64,000 nt of DNA from an uncultured Alphaproteobacteria bacterium (GCA_903831255.1 CAIKWZ010000047.1:62001-126000); one strand, 5' to 3'. Positions 1 to 9,544 are shown, counted from the stretch's first letter. Program-made: numbers and translations. The notes: a model not told the origin generated them from the sequence alone.

Positions 1-24
1 TCGATCCAATTCAGGCATTGCGAC

Positions 25-1476
25 ATGATTGATTCGACACTGACACGTGGGTCTGCACTCGGAGTCCTCGCCGCCATGCTGTCGGCGTGCGGACATTTAC
101 CGGTAGCCCCTCCAGCCTTTGAGGAAATGGCCGTTCAGAGAACGGGACTGCCTGCGGACTGGACGTTGGCGCCGATGTCAGGAGACGCCTCGGGGGTCAT
201 TGCCGACTATTCGGTCTTTGGGGACACCCAGCTGACTGGGTTCCTGAAAGAGGCCCTCGACAACAACCGTTCGCTGAAGGCGGCGCTTGAAAGCGTTCGT
301 CAGTCAGAAGCCTTTCTCAAGCAGACGCGATCAGGACTTTGGCCGTCGCTTAGAGCCAGCGCAGGCGTGCGGTCATCATCTTTGACCGACGACCTGAGCT
401 TTGACAGCGAGGCTTACTCATTTGATGTTGCCGGCGCTTACTCGCTCGACATCATGGGAGACTTGTCTGCGTCAATTCAGGCGTCGACAGCGGGCCTGCG
501 CTCGACAGAAGCCACCTACGAGCTTGCTCGCCGACAGCTTGGGGCGCAGGTGGCGCGGGCATATTTCGCGGTGATTGAACAACAGCTTCAGCTGGAGCTG
601 GATCGTCGGGCCCTCGCACGGGCCGTAGACACCTACCGTATCACACAGACACGATTCGATGCGGGATCCGCAGCGCGAGACGAGCTGGTCCTTGGGCAAT
701 CCACCCTTGCCTCAAGCGAAGACAATGTGATCGCATCTGAAGCGTCGGTGAGAACTGCGATAAGAGCGCTGGAGATCCTCCTTGGACGTTTTCCGACCAA
801 CGCCCTGAAGATCGGCGCCGCGCTACCCGAGCCTCCCAAGGCGCCGCCTCTGGGTATGACGGAGCTGACCATCAGATCACGTCCTGATGTTGTGGCGGCT
901 GAGTTCAATCTCATTCAGGCCTTCGCCAACACACAGGTGGCCAAGCTGTCTCGCTGGCCTCAGCTCGATGCAAGCGTCGGCCTCGGTCTTGCGAACCGCA
1001 CCATCGATACGACAGAGAACCTCTTCGATTTTGACAATCTTGCAATGACGCTTGGGCTGTCTCTGGCGCAATCAATCTTCGACGGCGGCGCGATATCGGG
1101 CCGTATCGAAGCCGCCGAAGCCTCTAAGCGCGCTGCGCTTCAGCGATACGGACAAACCGTGATCGATGCCTACGGATCGATCGTCAATGCTGTCGATCAG
1201 TTTAACACCCTCCAGTCGCGTTCAAAGAGTCTCCAGACCGCTTCCGATGCGGCGCGAGAGACGGTTCGACTTAGCGAACTCAGATACAATGAAGGCAGCC
1301 AGAACCTTCTTGACCTGATCAACGTCCGCGAGCGAGCAGACCTTCAGGAATCTATTCTCATCTCAAACAGACGCGCTCGTATCGATCAGTGGATTGTTCT
1401 TCATCAGGCTCTCGGGGGCGACCCTTCCAAGACCACACCCGTCGCGACGCAGGCGGACACGGCGGAGGGAAGCTAA
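25..1476 (+). CDS. RND efflux outer-membrane factor lipoprotein (TolC/NodT family)
   Basis: This is the outer-membrane channel of a tripartite efflux pump, which would carry substrates from an inner-membrane RND transporter and periplasmic adaptor to the outside. The 483-residue product starts with a lipoprotein signal ending in a lipobox (LSAC, Cys near residue 22). It then shows two similar alpha-helical halves rich in Ala, Gln and Leu, typical of the duplicated OEP domain; the second repeat ends in the NodT-like 'GSQNLLDLINVRERADLQES' segment. Length fits the family (450-500). The adaptor and pump genes normally precede it and would lie left of the window, so it is probably the last gene of that operon. 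The upstream Shine-Dalgarno is weak and the true start could lie outside the window. Family assignment is secure; the substrate is unknown. Confidence 0.9.
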   Translation: MIDSTLTRGSALGVLAAMLSACGHLPVAPPAFEEMAVQRTGLPADWTLAPMSGDASGVIADYSVFGDTQLTGFLKEALDNNRSLKAALESVRQSEAFLKQTRSGLWPSLRASAGVRSSSLTDDLSFDSEAYSFDVAGAYSLDIMGDLSASIQASTAGLRSTEATYELARRQLGAQVARAYFAVIEQQLQLELDRRALARAVDTYRITQTRFDAGSAARDELVLGQSTLASSEDNVIASEASVRTAIRALEILLGRFPTNALKIGAALPEPPKAPPLGMTELTIRSRPDVVAAEFNLIQAFANTQVAKLSRWPQLDASVGLGLANRTIDTTENLFDFDNLAMTLGLSLAQSIFDGGAISGRIEAAEASKRAALQRYGQTVIDAYGSIVNAVDQFNTLQSRSKSLQTASDAARETVRLSELRYNEGSQNLLDLINVRERADLQESILISNRRARIDQWIVLHQALGGDPSKTTPVATQADTAEGS

Positions 1477-1618
1477 AAGACCGCTGAAGCCGGGGAAGGT
1501 CTCGACGGTCGACTTCATTGGAGGCCTGTATCTCTCCTCCGGTCATGTTGACCCCTTTATCAGAAGAACTAAGGTCAGCGCATCCGCGCCTGTCCGCGTT
1601 CTCGACTGAGGGGTGACC

Positions 1619-3415
1619 ATGAAGGGCTTCCTGGCTTGCGGCGTGTCCGCTATTTGTATGCTCCTTGCAGGCTGTGATGACGGCGCGAAGGCGAAGTCTG
1701 CAGCCGACGCGGCGATTTTTCTGGAAGCTGCGGAGCAGGAGCTCGCCGAGCACAGCGAGTTCGCCGCTCGAACAGAATGGGCTCAACAGACGAACATCAG
1801 TTACGACACGGACTGGCTTCTCTCTCGGGCAAGCGCAATTGGGACCGAGCTCGTCGTACGCCTCGCGAATGAAACAAAAGCGTTCGAGGGTTTAGACCTT
1901 CCGCCTGAGCAGGCCCGGAAGATGGCCTTCCTTCGATCGGGCATCGTTATGCCCGCCCCGTCGCGTGAGGGAGCGGCAGCTGAGCTGGCCGAAATCACGA
2001 CCCGCTTGTCCAGCACCTATTCGACCGGCAAGTACGAGATGAAGGGCAAAGCGCTCAATCTCGATGAGTTGTCGACGATCATCGAACAGTCCCGCGACCC
2101 CAATGAACTAAAGGAAGCATGGGAGGGCTGGAGAACGGTTTCCCCCTCAATGGCGGGGGACTATGCGCGCATGGTCGAGATAGCCAACGAAGGCGCGCGT
2201 GAGTTAGGCTTCAGCAACCTCGCGGATATGTGGCTTTCGAACTACGACATGGCCCCCGAAGCAATGCAGGAGGAAGCCGATCGCCTCTGGGGTCAGGTTG
2301 AGCCTCTGTACCGGGAATTGCATTGCCACGTCCGAGCTCAGCTTCACGATCAATATGGAGACGCAGTTCAGTCGACGTCCGGCCCCATCAGAGCCGACCT
2401 TCTCGGCAACATGTGGGCTCAGCAATGGAGCACGCTCTATCCATTAGTGGCGCCCAGGGCGGCTGACCCGGGATACGACCTCACAGAGGCCCTTAAACAG
2501 AAGAAGTATGATCCTGTTCGCATGGTGAAAGCCGGAGAAGCTTTCTTCTCATCTCTGGGTTTCGACCCGCTTCCCGCGACATTCTGGGAGCGCTCGATGA
2601 TCACCCGCCCCAAGGACAGGGAGGTGGTATGCCATGCCTCCGCCTGGGACCTCGACAATGTCGACGACATTCGCATCAAGATGTGCACGGAAGTGAATGC
2701 GGAGGACTTCCAGACTGTTCATCACGAGCTGGGCCACAATTACTATCAACGCGCCTACAACAAGCAGGACATCCTGTTCAGGACAGGGGCGCACGATGGT
2801 TTCCATGAAGCCATCGGCGACTTCGTGGCTCTGTCGATCACCCCGGAGTATCTCAAGCAGATCGGACTGATTGACACGCTCCCCTCACCGGAAGCCGATC
2901 TAGGCCTTCTGATGGACCGGGCGCTTGAGAAAATTGCATTTCTGCCATTCGGCCTGATGGTCGACAAATGGCGTTGGGGAGTGTTTCGCGGGGAAACGAC
3001 CCCCGAGACATACAACGCGGCCTGGTGGGAGCTCGCTAAGCGTTATCAGGGCATCGCACCTCCGGGCCCAAGACCGGAAAATGCGTTCGATCCTGGTGCA
3101 AAATACCATATTCCAGGAAACACACCGTATCTGCGCTATTTCCTGTCCTTCGTCATGCAGTTCCAGTTCCACAAGGCCGCCTGCGAACAGGCCGGATGGA
3201 CTGGTCCCCTTCATCGATGCTCGATTTACGGCAATAAGGCCGTTGGAGAAAAGTTCAACGCGATGATGACGGCGGGCGCCTCTCAGCCCTGGCCGGATAC
3301 ACTTCAACTATTCACGGGCGGCCGGGAGATGGACGCATCAGCGATGGTCGAATACTTCGACCCTCTCATGGGATGGCTGAAAGACCAGAACAAGGATCGC
3401 GCCTGCGGCTGGTAG
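1619..3415 (+). CDS. M2-family zinc dipeptidyl carboxypeptidase (ACE-like) lipoprotein
   Basis: Bacterial peptidyl-dipeptidase of the angiotensin-converting-enzyme family, which removes C-terminal dipeptides from peptides in the envelope. The zinc motif HELGH is at about residues 369-373, and the downstream HEAIGD segment supplies the third ligand (Glu) expected in the M2 gluzincin fold. Length (598 aa) fits bacterial M2 enzymes. I chose ATG 1619 over GTG 1613 because a GAGGGG Shine-Dalgarno sits about 7 bases upstream of it. From that start the N-terminus is a compact lipoprotein signal ending LLAGC at Cys19. The reading frame is intact. It is followed on the same strand by the PHP-domain lipoprotein, so both may be part of a run of exported hydrolases. 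Substrate not predictable. Confidence 0.93.
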   Translation: MKGFLACGVSAICMLLAGCDDGAKAKSAADAAIFLEAAEQELAEHSEFAARTEWAQQTNISYDTDWLLSRASAIGTELVVRLANETKAFEGLDLPPEQARKMAFLRSGIVMPAPSREGAAAELAEITTRLSSTYSTGKYEMKGKALNLDELSTIIEQSRDPNELKEAWEGWRTVSPSMAGDYARMVEIANEGARELGFSNLADMWLSNYDMAPEAMQEEADRLWGQVEPLYRELHCHVRAQLHDQYGDAVQSTSGPIRADLLGNMWAQQWSTLYPLVAPRAADPGYDLTEALKQKKYDPVRMVKAGEAFFSSLGFDPLPATFWERSMITRPKDREVVCHASAWDLDNVDDIRIKMCTEVNAEDFQTVHHELGHNYYQRAYNKQDILFRTGAHDGFHEAIGDFVALSITPEYLKQIGLIDTLPSPEADLGLLMDRALEKIAFLPFGLMVDKWRWGVFRGETTPETYNAAWWELAKRYQGIAPPGPRPENAFDPGAKYHIPGNTPYLRYFLSFVMQFQFHKAACEQAGWTGPLHRCSIYGNKAVGEKFNAMMTAGASQPWPDTLQLFTGGREMDASAMVEYFDPLMGWLKDQNKDRACGW

Positions 3416-3492
3416 AGAGCCAATGCACAGTTCGCAAGAGAGTGCGTAACGGCAGCGAACAGCGCTTATGCCGGTTTGAAGGATTACGGATC

Positions 3493-5007
3493 ATGAGACT
3501 GGGAGCGCTGGCGGCGGTCGTCGTGATTCTGGTCGGGTGCGTGTCTCCTCTTCCGTCGCCGCCGAACGAGGCTCCCACTTCTGACGGGAGCAATGAGATC
3601 GTTCTTTCGGCCTCCCTGACTCGTGACGACCATCAGACCTATCGGGAGCTGCCTTTCACGGTTCCATCGGGGGTCCAAAGGATGACCTTGGTCCTGACCT
3701 ATTCGGGTCGAGACAAGAAGACAGTTGTCGATTTGGGGGTCCGCGACCCACAAGGCGTCAGAGGATGGAGCGGAGGGGCCAAGCAGACGATCGAAATCGC
3801 CGAAACGTTTGCGACGCCCTCTTATCGCGCCGGCCCACTGACGCCAGGCCGCTGGTCGGTGATCCTCGGAATTCCCAACATCCGCGAACGAGAAACGTCA
3901 GAAGTGGTGGTGAGGATCGCCTTTCACTCAGCCGCGCAGATCGGCGCCAAACAGCTCAACTCAGACGATTCGACGGAGGAGAAGGGTCGCTGGCGGCGCG
4001 GCGATCTCCACATGCACACAGGTCATAGCGATGGAAGCTGCGCCAACGTCCATGGTTTGCGGATCCCCTGCCCCGTTCACAAGACAGTCGAGGCGGCTGC
4101 GGCGGCGAGACTCGATTTCATCGCCATAACCGACCACAACACGCTGTCTCAGGGGCCCTTTATAAGCGAGCTCCAGCCCGCCTTCCCGGATCTGCTGATT
4201 GTTCCGGGGATGGAGATAACAACATTTTTCGGCCATGCGAACGCGCTGGGCCTCCAGGCCCCGATCCCCTTTCAGCTCGGGCATCAAGGACTAAAGGACA
4301 TCGGGGCGCTTCTCGACGCGACTGAAAATCAGGGAGCGCTTCTGTCAATCAACCATCCCCGACAACCCTCAGGCGAAGCATGCATGGGTTGCGGATGGAC
4401 TCTTGAATCAACACCCTGGACACGGGTGTCAGCCATCGAAGTGGTGAACGGGGGCAGTCTTCGTTTGGGAGGTGCGGAAGGGGCGATGTCCGGTATCCCA
4501 TTCTGGACAGCGCTTCTGGAAGAGGGCCATCGGGTTACAGCGATCGGCGGCAGCGACAATCATGACCCGACAGACACCTTGGGACTGAAGCAGTCGCCCG
4601 TCGGCGTCCCGACCACCTATGTTTGGATGAATAGCCTCACCCAAAGAGGGCTGCTTGAAGGGATCACGTCTGGCCGCGTATTCATCGATCTGAAGCCCGG
4701 CCCTGAAAAGGCCCTGAGCCTGACTGTAAGCAGCTCCTTCGGTCGTTCAGAGATGGGTCAGGAAGCGATCCTCGCGCCCGGAGAAACTGCAGTCGCTGCG
4801 GCGACCTTTGAGGGCATGGAAACCGGACAGGCGGAATTTATCAGCGGCGGCCTCGATGTGACAGTAACCGAAGGGATCGCGAATACAGCAAGGATAAGCT
4901 TGAAGGGCGGCGCTGCAAGGGGTTGGATCAGAGTGAACATCCGCTCTGCCGATGGCGATTTGATCCTGATCGGAAATCCGATCTACATCACTGAAAAAAG
5001 CAACTGA
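3493..5007 (+). CDS. PHP-domain metal-dependent phosphoesterase lipoprotein (CehA/McbA-like)
   Basis: Predicted exported hydrolase of the PHP superfamily, which uses a multi-metal centre to hydrolyse phospho- or carbamate-type esters. The first PHP motif, DLHMH, is at about residues 171-175, followed by TDHN, an 'INHP' His motif and a late 'GSDNHD' motif; together these supply the usual His/Asp ligands. Two Cys pairs (near SDGSCANVHGLRIPC and CMGCG) may form disulfides in the periplasm. The start at ATG 3493 gives a clean lipoprotein signal (MRLGALAAVVVILVGC). The longer frame beginning at 3373 would overlap the M2 gene and bury this signal. Residues 30-160 form an extra N-terminal beta-rich domain. 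The fold is clear; the substrate is unknown. Confidence 0.85.
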   Translation: MRLGALAAVVVILVGCVSPLPSPPNEAPTSDGSNEIVLSASLTRDDHQTYRELPFTVPSGVQRMTLVLTYSGRDKKTVVDLGVRDPQGVRGWSGGAKQTIEIAETFATPSYRAGPLTPGRWSVILGIPNIRERETSEVVVRIAFHSAAQIGAKQLNSDDSTEEKGRWRRGDLHMHTGHSDGSCANVHGLRIPCPVHKTVEAAAAARLDFIAITDHNTLSQGPFISELQPAFPDLLIVPGMEITTFFGHANALGLQAPIPFQLGHQGLKDIGALLDATENQGALLSINHPRQPSGEACMGCGWTLESTPWTRVSAIEVVNGGSLRLGGAEGAMSGIPFWTALLEEGHRVTAIGGSDNHDPTDTLGLKQSPVGVPTTYVWMNSLTQRGLLEGITSGRVFIDLKPGPEKALSLTVSSSFGRSEMGQEAILAPGETAVAAATFEGMETGQAEFISGGLDVTVTEGIANTARISLKGGAARGWIRVNIRSADGDLILIGNPIYITEKSN

Positions 5008-5111
5008 CCGCGACCCCGCTTAACGCCTCCGGAACCCGCAGGATGCTGGTGGACGTGCGATCGGGAGCTCGGTACCTTTGCTGCAACTCATAATCAAAGA
5101 GGAGACCACAC

Positions 5112-5816
5112 ATGAAGCGACTTCTTTTGACCGCAGCGACTGTCATAACCTTGGGCGCCGGCGCCGCATCCGGCCAGACACTCGCCAGCCTCAACCAGCA
5201 GGGTCTGGATCCCGCCTCCGGCAAGGCCCCGGCGCAGCTTGTAGTCTTCTTCCACGGATACGGCCAGAAAGGCGAAGCCATGAAGCCCTTGGCCGCTGCA
5301 CTCGCAGCGCGTCTTCCGAATGCTGCATTCGTATTCAACAATGCGCCGCTCACTCAAGGAAACGGCTTCAGCTGGTATGATTTCGCAGGAGAGAAGGCCG
5401 CAGCAACGCGCCAGTCTGCTCAGGAGACCTCCGCCGCTCTCGTCGCCTCTCTCAGCAAGACCTACAATGTCTCAGCTCAGAATATCGTGACGGTCGGTTT
5501 CAGTCAGGGAGGAGGTGTTGCGGTCATGGCAGGGACATGCGGCGGCCCCGACGTGAAAGCGATTGTCTCTCTGGCTGGCGTAGTCCCAGTTGCCTGCAAC
5601 AAGGAGGGCGCGGCCCCGGCATCGAATGTGTTCATCGCCTGGAACGAAGGGGATCCAACCGTGAAACGCGAGAGGATAGATGCAGGCATCGCCACCATGA
5701 AAACGGCAGGCTATGAGCCCGCTCTCGAAGTCTTCCAGGGAACGACGCATTGGCCGGCGGAGGCAGGACTAAAGGCCGCCGAAAACTTCATTGTCGCTCA
5801 GCTCGGCGGGAAATAA
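5112..5816 (+). CDS. Secreted phospholipase/carboxylesterase-type alpha/beta hydrolase
   Basis: A 234-residue alpha/beta hydrolase of the small carboxylesterase (YpfH/acyl-protein thioesterase) family, predicted to cleave short acyl esters. Visible elements are a Sec signal peptide with cleavage near ASG-QT, the HGYGQ oxyanion region, the nucleophile elbow GFSQGG near residues 128-133, and a C-terminal THW that supplies the catalytic His. A Cys pair around 'GTCGGPD' and 'VACN' could form a disulfide, which fits periplasmic location. A GAGGAG Shine-Dalgarno lies just upstream of ATG 5112. Most members of this family are cytosolic, so the signal peptide is slightly unusual. It is convergent with the M14 carboxypeptidase gene. 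Confidence 0.87.
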   Translation: MKRLLLTAATVITLGAGAASGQTLASLNQQGLDPASGKAPAQLVVFFHGYGQKGEAMKPLAAALAARLPNAAFVFNNAPLTQGNGFSWYDFAGEKAAATRQSAQETSAALVASLSKTYNVSAQNIVTVGFSQGGGVAVMAGTCGGPDVKAIVSLAGVVPVACNKEGAAPASNVFIAWNEGDPTVKRERIDAGIATMKTAGYEPALEVFQGTTHWPAEAGLKAAENFIVAQLGGK

Positions 5817-5823
5817 CGTTGAA

Positions 5824-5858
5824 CGGCTGCGTCACGGCCCAACGCCGGGACGCAGCCG
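5824..5858. terminator. Hairpin between convergent genes, probable bidirectional terminator
   Basis: A 10-bp perfect inverted repeat (CGGCTGCGTC at 5824-5833 with GACGCAGCCG at 5849-5858) encloses a further inner CGGC/GCCG pairing. It lies in the 55-base gap between the convergent esterase and carboxypeptidase genes. There is no strong U-tract on either strand, so the terminator role is inferred from position and stem strength. Confidence 0.5.
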
Positions 5859-5871
5859 CTTCCGGACTCAA

Positions 5872-7062
5872 TCACGGCGCGGAATAGGACATGACAGCCT
5901 CAGCGGCTACCGAGCCGACGGAGCGTGCGACGTCCGGGGAAATCTGATCCCATAGCTCCAATGTGATGCCGGGCGCCTTGAGAACGTCAAGCGCCCAGGC
6001 CTTCGAGGTTCCACCCTCTGGATTGTGAGAATAGCTCCACGCCGGCGGGGGCTGGACGTCCGCATCAAACCGCATCTTCATGTGAGCCAGCAATCCGATA
6101 AACTTGGAAGGCGCATCGACAGGCGGCGCATAGACGACTGTTCGATTCGTGGAATGGAAATCAATAAAGGCTGCGACAGGCCTTCCGCCCGTCTCCTGAA
6201 GTATCCAGGACGCCAGAGAGGCCGTCTCGGGTTGGGAGAAACGACCCCAATCGCGATTGAGATCAATGCCTCCCGAATTGAGCCTCCAGTGCCCTCCATC
6301 GACACCATCGGGATTAGGCATCGGCGCAAGAATAATCCTGTAACGCCGTCGAAACGCGTCTGCAGACAGGTCATTGGCGGAGGCCAGACGCGCGATGAAG
6401 GCCTGAAACGCATCTTGCCCGGTCGTCTCAGGCGGATGCTGGCGAGTGACGGCGACGACCGACAGCTCCGCATTCTCATTCCCAAAGACGAAACCCACCA
6501 ACGGGCGCCCCTCGCGGGACAATCCATAGCGGACTTCACGTGACGTATGCCCCGCGAGGATCTTACGAACGAACGCCAGCCCATCCTCGGCGGATGAGAC
6601 AGGCTGAGCCGCAACGAAGGTCTCTCCCTCGCCGACGCTGACCGAAAGTTTCGCCTGACTGCGATCATCTGACAGGACCACCTTATCGGCGCTGAGACGC
6701 TCCCAGGGCTTGGGCCCAACCTTTACCCAGGGCGGATAGCGATGGGCCTGCCCTCTGTAATCCAGCGTCACATTCAGGCTGCGGGGTGTATCGCTCGTGA
6801 TACGAAAGGCGAACCACGGGCTTGGATTGATATCCCCAGAGTCAGACGGCTCATGAACGATCCGTAGACGGAAATCGCCATCCCCACCCTGCCGACAGTC
6901 ATGAAGTCCTGCGCCTGGGAAGTCCATATCGACCTCAACCCCATCGCTGGAGCAAACCGCGCCAAAGCCGCCGGGCGACGTCGAGACGCAGGCGCCAAGG
7001 CCGAAAAGGTTCGCAGCGACGATCGCTGAAATCACTCTCAAACGATGGGGACGTTGCGCCAT
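5872..7062 (-). CDS. M14 zinc carboxypeptidase lipoprotein (cytosolic-carboxypeptidase-like subfamily)
   Basis: Metallocarboxypeptidase of the M14 family, in the subgroup with an N-terminal beta-sandwich (Pepdidase_M14_N) ahead of the catalytic domain. The first zinc motif is HPPET, the third ligand sits in DFHSTN, and the substrate-binding segment is PNPDGVDGG followed by DLNRDW. The late ITLELW supplies the catalytic Glu. The N-terminus is a lipoprotein signal (LGACVS), so the enzyme probably acts in the periplasm although its closest eukaryotic relatives are cytosolic. A conserved Cys pair lies in the N-terminal domain (CSSDG / HDCRQ). Length 396 aa. Convergent with the upstream esterase. 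All catalytic residues appear present. Confidence 0.88.
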   Translation of the reverse strand: MAQRPHRLRVISAIVAANLFGLGACVSTSPGGFGAVCSSDGVEVDMDFPGAGLHDCRQGGDGDFRLRIVHEPSDSGDINPSPWFAFRITSDTPRSLNVTLDYRGQAHRYPPWVKVGPKPWERLSADKVVLSDDRSQAKLSVSVGEGETFVAAQPVSSAEDGLAFVRKILAGHTSREVRYGLSREGRPLVGFVFGNENAELSVVAVTRQHPPETTGQDAFQAFIARLASANDLSADAFRRRYRIILAPMPNPDGVDGGHWRLNSGGIDLNRDWGRFSQPETASLASWILQETGGRPVAAFIDFHSTNRTVVYAPPVDAPSKFIGLLAHMKMRFDADVQPPPAWSYSHNPEGGTSKAWALDVLKAPGITLELWDQISPDVARSVGSVAAEAVMSYSAP

Positions 7063-7180
7063 GACGATTTACCCGAACAAAGTCGGCCGGGAGAAAGCTT
7101 CTCTGGCCCGCCAGAAGACAGCGGGCGCAGGATCGACAACCGACCCCGCGCCCGCCTGACCGATCGATTTAAGCGGCCGT

Positions 7181-8452
7181 CTATTTCTTCAGAGCGTCAT
7201 AAATCCATGCCCTGTTCTTGCGCTGGTACTCCGCCAGCAAAGCACGATCCTGAATAAGGAAAATCATGAAGAGATCGTTCTTGGGATCGACCCAGAATTC
7301 AGTCCCGGCGATACCGTTCCAGGAAAACGTTCCATTTCCGGGACGCTGTCGGGTGTCATCAAGCACAAGGCTGAAGCCGAGCCCAAAGCCCATTCCGGGA
7401 CCCGGGAAGAAAAGTCCCTTTCCGCGTATCGCTGGGTCTGTCTGATCCACACGCATGGCGGCCAGCGTCTCCGGCTTAATGATGCGCACACCCTGGTACT
7501 CGCCATCTCCGGCAAGCATCAGAGTAAAGCGGAGATAATCCTCAGCGGTCGACGAGAGACCGCCGCCGCCGGACAGGAAGGGGGTCGCAGCGGCATAATC
7601 GTAGTATAAGCCGTCCTTGGTCTTCGACTCTGCGAAACGAGCGCGGTTGGCTTCGGGCTGAAAGAAAGCCGTATCCGTCATGCCCAATGGCCCCGTCACG
7701 CGCTCGCGTATCGCGACATCAAGCGATTGACCGCTCGCAACCTCAATCACCGCGCCGAGGATATCGGTCGAACGGGAGTAGTTCCACGCAACTCCCGGAT
7801 CCGCCTTCAGCGGCAGCGCCCCGATCAATTTGGCGTAATCCCGCGGGGAAAGATCCGATCGGTTCTCGCCACCCGCCGCATAAGCCTTGCCCAGGGCCGA
7901 TGCCGGCTCGATAAAGCCATAAATCAGACCCGAAGTATGGCTCATCAGATGACGAACGAGCATCGGCGAGGTGGACGGACGTTCGGATCCGTCGGCCTGA
8001 CGAACGCGCAAGTTCGAAAATTCAGGAAGATACTTCGAGACCGGATCATCGACGCTGAGCTTGCCTTCCTCAACCAGCGTCATGGCCGTCACGCTGACGA
8101 TCGGCTTGGTCATCGAGAAGATGCGAAAAATAGTCTCCTCAGTCATCGGGGTGGTCTGCCCGGGCCCCTGGACGCCGAAGCCTTTCTGGTACGCGACTTG
8201 CCCGTTTCGCCCGACGAGAAGGTACGCGCCGGGAATCTTGCCGCTCGCCACATCGCCTTCAAGAGCAGTCGTGATCTGACCAAGCTTGGCGGGGTCGAAC
8301 CCCAATGCGGCCGGATCGCCATTGACAATCGACGACTGAGCAGGATTGAGCCCAGGCTGAACAGAGGTCAACGCGCAACCGGAGAATGAGAGCGCGATAA
8401 CGAACGCCGTTCCTCCTGTCAGAAGCTGTCTGATCATTCGGTTCCCCGCCAT
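7181..8452 (-). CDS. Beta-lactamase-fold serine hydrolase (class C / esterase-like)
   Basis: Serine hydrolase of the beta-lactamase (PF00144) superfamily, a group that includes esterases, D-aminopeptidases and AmpC-like enzymes. The catalytic SxxK is SMTK at residues 113-116; the usual YxN position reads YSRS, as in many esterase-type members. A lipoprotein signal ends at FSGC. The start at 8452 is preceded by GGAGAG with good spacing; a longer frame to 8545 has no support and would spoil the signal. Length about 423 aa. Family membership does not imply antibiotic resistance, and the lack of a canonical YxN argues for esterase or peptidase activity. It diverges from the cytochrome gene at 8868 across a 415-base gap. 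Confidence 0.85.
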   Translation of the reverse strand: MAGNRMIRQLLTGGTAFVIALSFSGCALTSVQPGLNPAQSSIVNGDPAALGFDPAKLGQITTALEGDVASGKIPGAYLLVGRNGQVAYQKGFGVQGPGQTTPMTEETIFRIFSMTKPIVSVTAMTLVEEGKLSVDDPVSKYLPEFSNLRVRQADGSERPSTSPMLVRHLMSHTSGLIYGFIEPASALGKAYAAGGENRSDLSPRDYAKLIGALPLKADPGVAWNYSRSTDILGAVIEVASGQSLDVAIRERVTGPLGMTDTAFFQPEANRARFAESKTKDGLYYDYAAATPFLSGGGGLSSTAEDYLRFTLMLAGDGEYQGVRIIKPETLAAMRVDQTDPAIRGKGLFFPGPGMGFGLGFSLVLDDTRQRPGNGTFSWNGIAGTEFWVDPKNDLFMIFLIQDRALLAEYQRKNRAWIYDALKK

Positions 8453-8867
8453 GGTGTCTCTCCCTGATTCTCTTATTCGCGTCGGCGACAAAGACTCGCC
8501 CCACCCTGATAGTCCATCTCGAAGCGCCTCGCCAGTTGAACGCAAACGGGAGAAGACAGGCTAGGACCGAAGCGGAGGCCGAGTGAGCATGGCTGATGGA
8601 ACCGTGATCTGGATCAAGAGCGCTCCGCCCCCGAGCGGCGAGCACCGGATATTGCAAGTGTCAGCGGACATGGACCGCACCGAGGACCCAGCGTGCTCTT
8701 CAAGACGGTGAGATCTGGTCAAGTCCCTGTGACGGAAAAGAAGCGCTCTTGCGCCTGTCGACAAGAGGATTAGCCTTCCAGAAAGCGAAATGTCGTCAGG
8801 GAGAGCGATGAGGCTCGATTTTAGCCGATAGGCTCGCCGATCCGGCGATCAGAATGGGAAAAACACC
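8453..8867. other. Divergent intergenic region without a recognised gene
   Basis: A 415-base gap between the start of the beta-lactamase-fold gene (minus) and the cytochrome lipoprotein gene (plus). It must carry promoters for both directions. I see no convincing -35/-10 pair, operator palindrome, RNA gene or repeat; short open frames here lack a credible ribosome site. Confidence 0.5.
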
Positions 8868-9392
8868 ATGATAAAAGGCCGAACGAGGGTCGCACTGCTG
8901 GCGTCGGCGTTGATCGGGGGCGCTCTCAGCGGATGTGCTCCGTCGACTGAACCGCAGAAAGAAGACACTGCGCCGGCGGCTGGGGCTGAAGGCGCCTACC
9001 GCACTGAGCTGTCGATGGCTGAGCTTATGGCGCACGTTCTGGACCACGCAGCCGATGGGGTCTGGCTAAACCAGGGCTGGGTTGTTGACGATAAGGGAGA
9101 AAGAGAGCTCTTCCCGACGACCGAAGCAGGCTGGCTGGCTGCCGAGAACTCCGCGGCGACAGTTGCGGAAACCGCGAACCTTCTCCTCCTGCCGGGCCGG
9201 CGGGTGGACGATGAGCATTGGACCGATCACGCGCACGCCCTTCACAAAGCCTCTCTGGAGGCCATGAAAGCAGCAGAAGCACGGGACAAACAGGCTTTTT
9301 TTGACGCTGGCGGCGCGATGTACGTCGCCTGTCGGGACTGCCACCAGGAATACATTCTCGGTGAAGAACCGATGAGCGGGCCGCAACGCTGA
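8868..9392 (+). CDS. C-terminal-heme cytochrome c lipoprotein (class II-like)
   Basis: Small electron-transfer protein with one covalent heme. It has a lipoprotein signal ending SGC near residue 22, a helical body of about 120 residues and a single CxxCH (CRDCH, Cys155-His159) close to the C-terminus of the 174-residue chain. A C-terminal heme motif after an alpha-helical domain is the arrangement of class II cytochromes (c', c556), where the axial ligand Met would come from helix 1; Met residues at 'SMAELMAHVL' could serve. It heads a same-strand group with two membrane proteins (9545, 10256), which suggests it passes electrons to or from a membrane complex. That link is inferred from context only. 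Confidence 0.8.
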   Translation: MIKGRTRVALLASALIGGALSGCAPSTEPQKEDTAPAAGAEGAYRTELSMAELMAHVLDHAADGVWLNQGWVVDDKGERELFPTTEAGWLAAENSAATVAETANLLLLPGRRVDDEHWTDHAHALHKASLEAMKAAEARDKQAFFDAGGAMYVACRDCHQEYILGEEPMSGPQR

Positions 9393-9544
9393 GGGGAAAC
9401 CAACGACAGGAGACCCTCTATCCGGTTGAATTCTGGGGCGATCCTGTCGCATTGCCCCAGCGTTCTAGGGGGGCTTACCGTTACGATACGAATGAAGCTG
9501 ACGGGTAAACAATTGCCGCAGCGCCGCAGGGGAGGCTTGTAGAC

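Noticed and set aside
6025-6543. Long open frame (172 codons) on the plus strand
   Set aside because: It is antisense to the M14 carboxypeptidase gene, has no ribosome site and an Arg-rich composition typical of shadow frames in GC-rich DNA. The same applies to 12365-13222, 38189-39109 and 47489-48412.
7121-7155. 8-bp inverted repeat GCGGGCGC/GCGCCCGC between two minus-strand genes
   Set aside because: The loop is 19 bases and no T-run follows, so a terminator call would be weak in such GC-rich DNA.
7181-8452. Antibiotic-resistance beta-lactamase
   Set aside because: The SxxK is present but the YxN position is YSRS and the overall layout is that of esterase-type family members; resistance should not be inferred.
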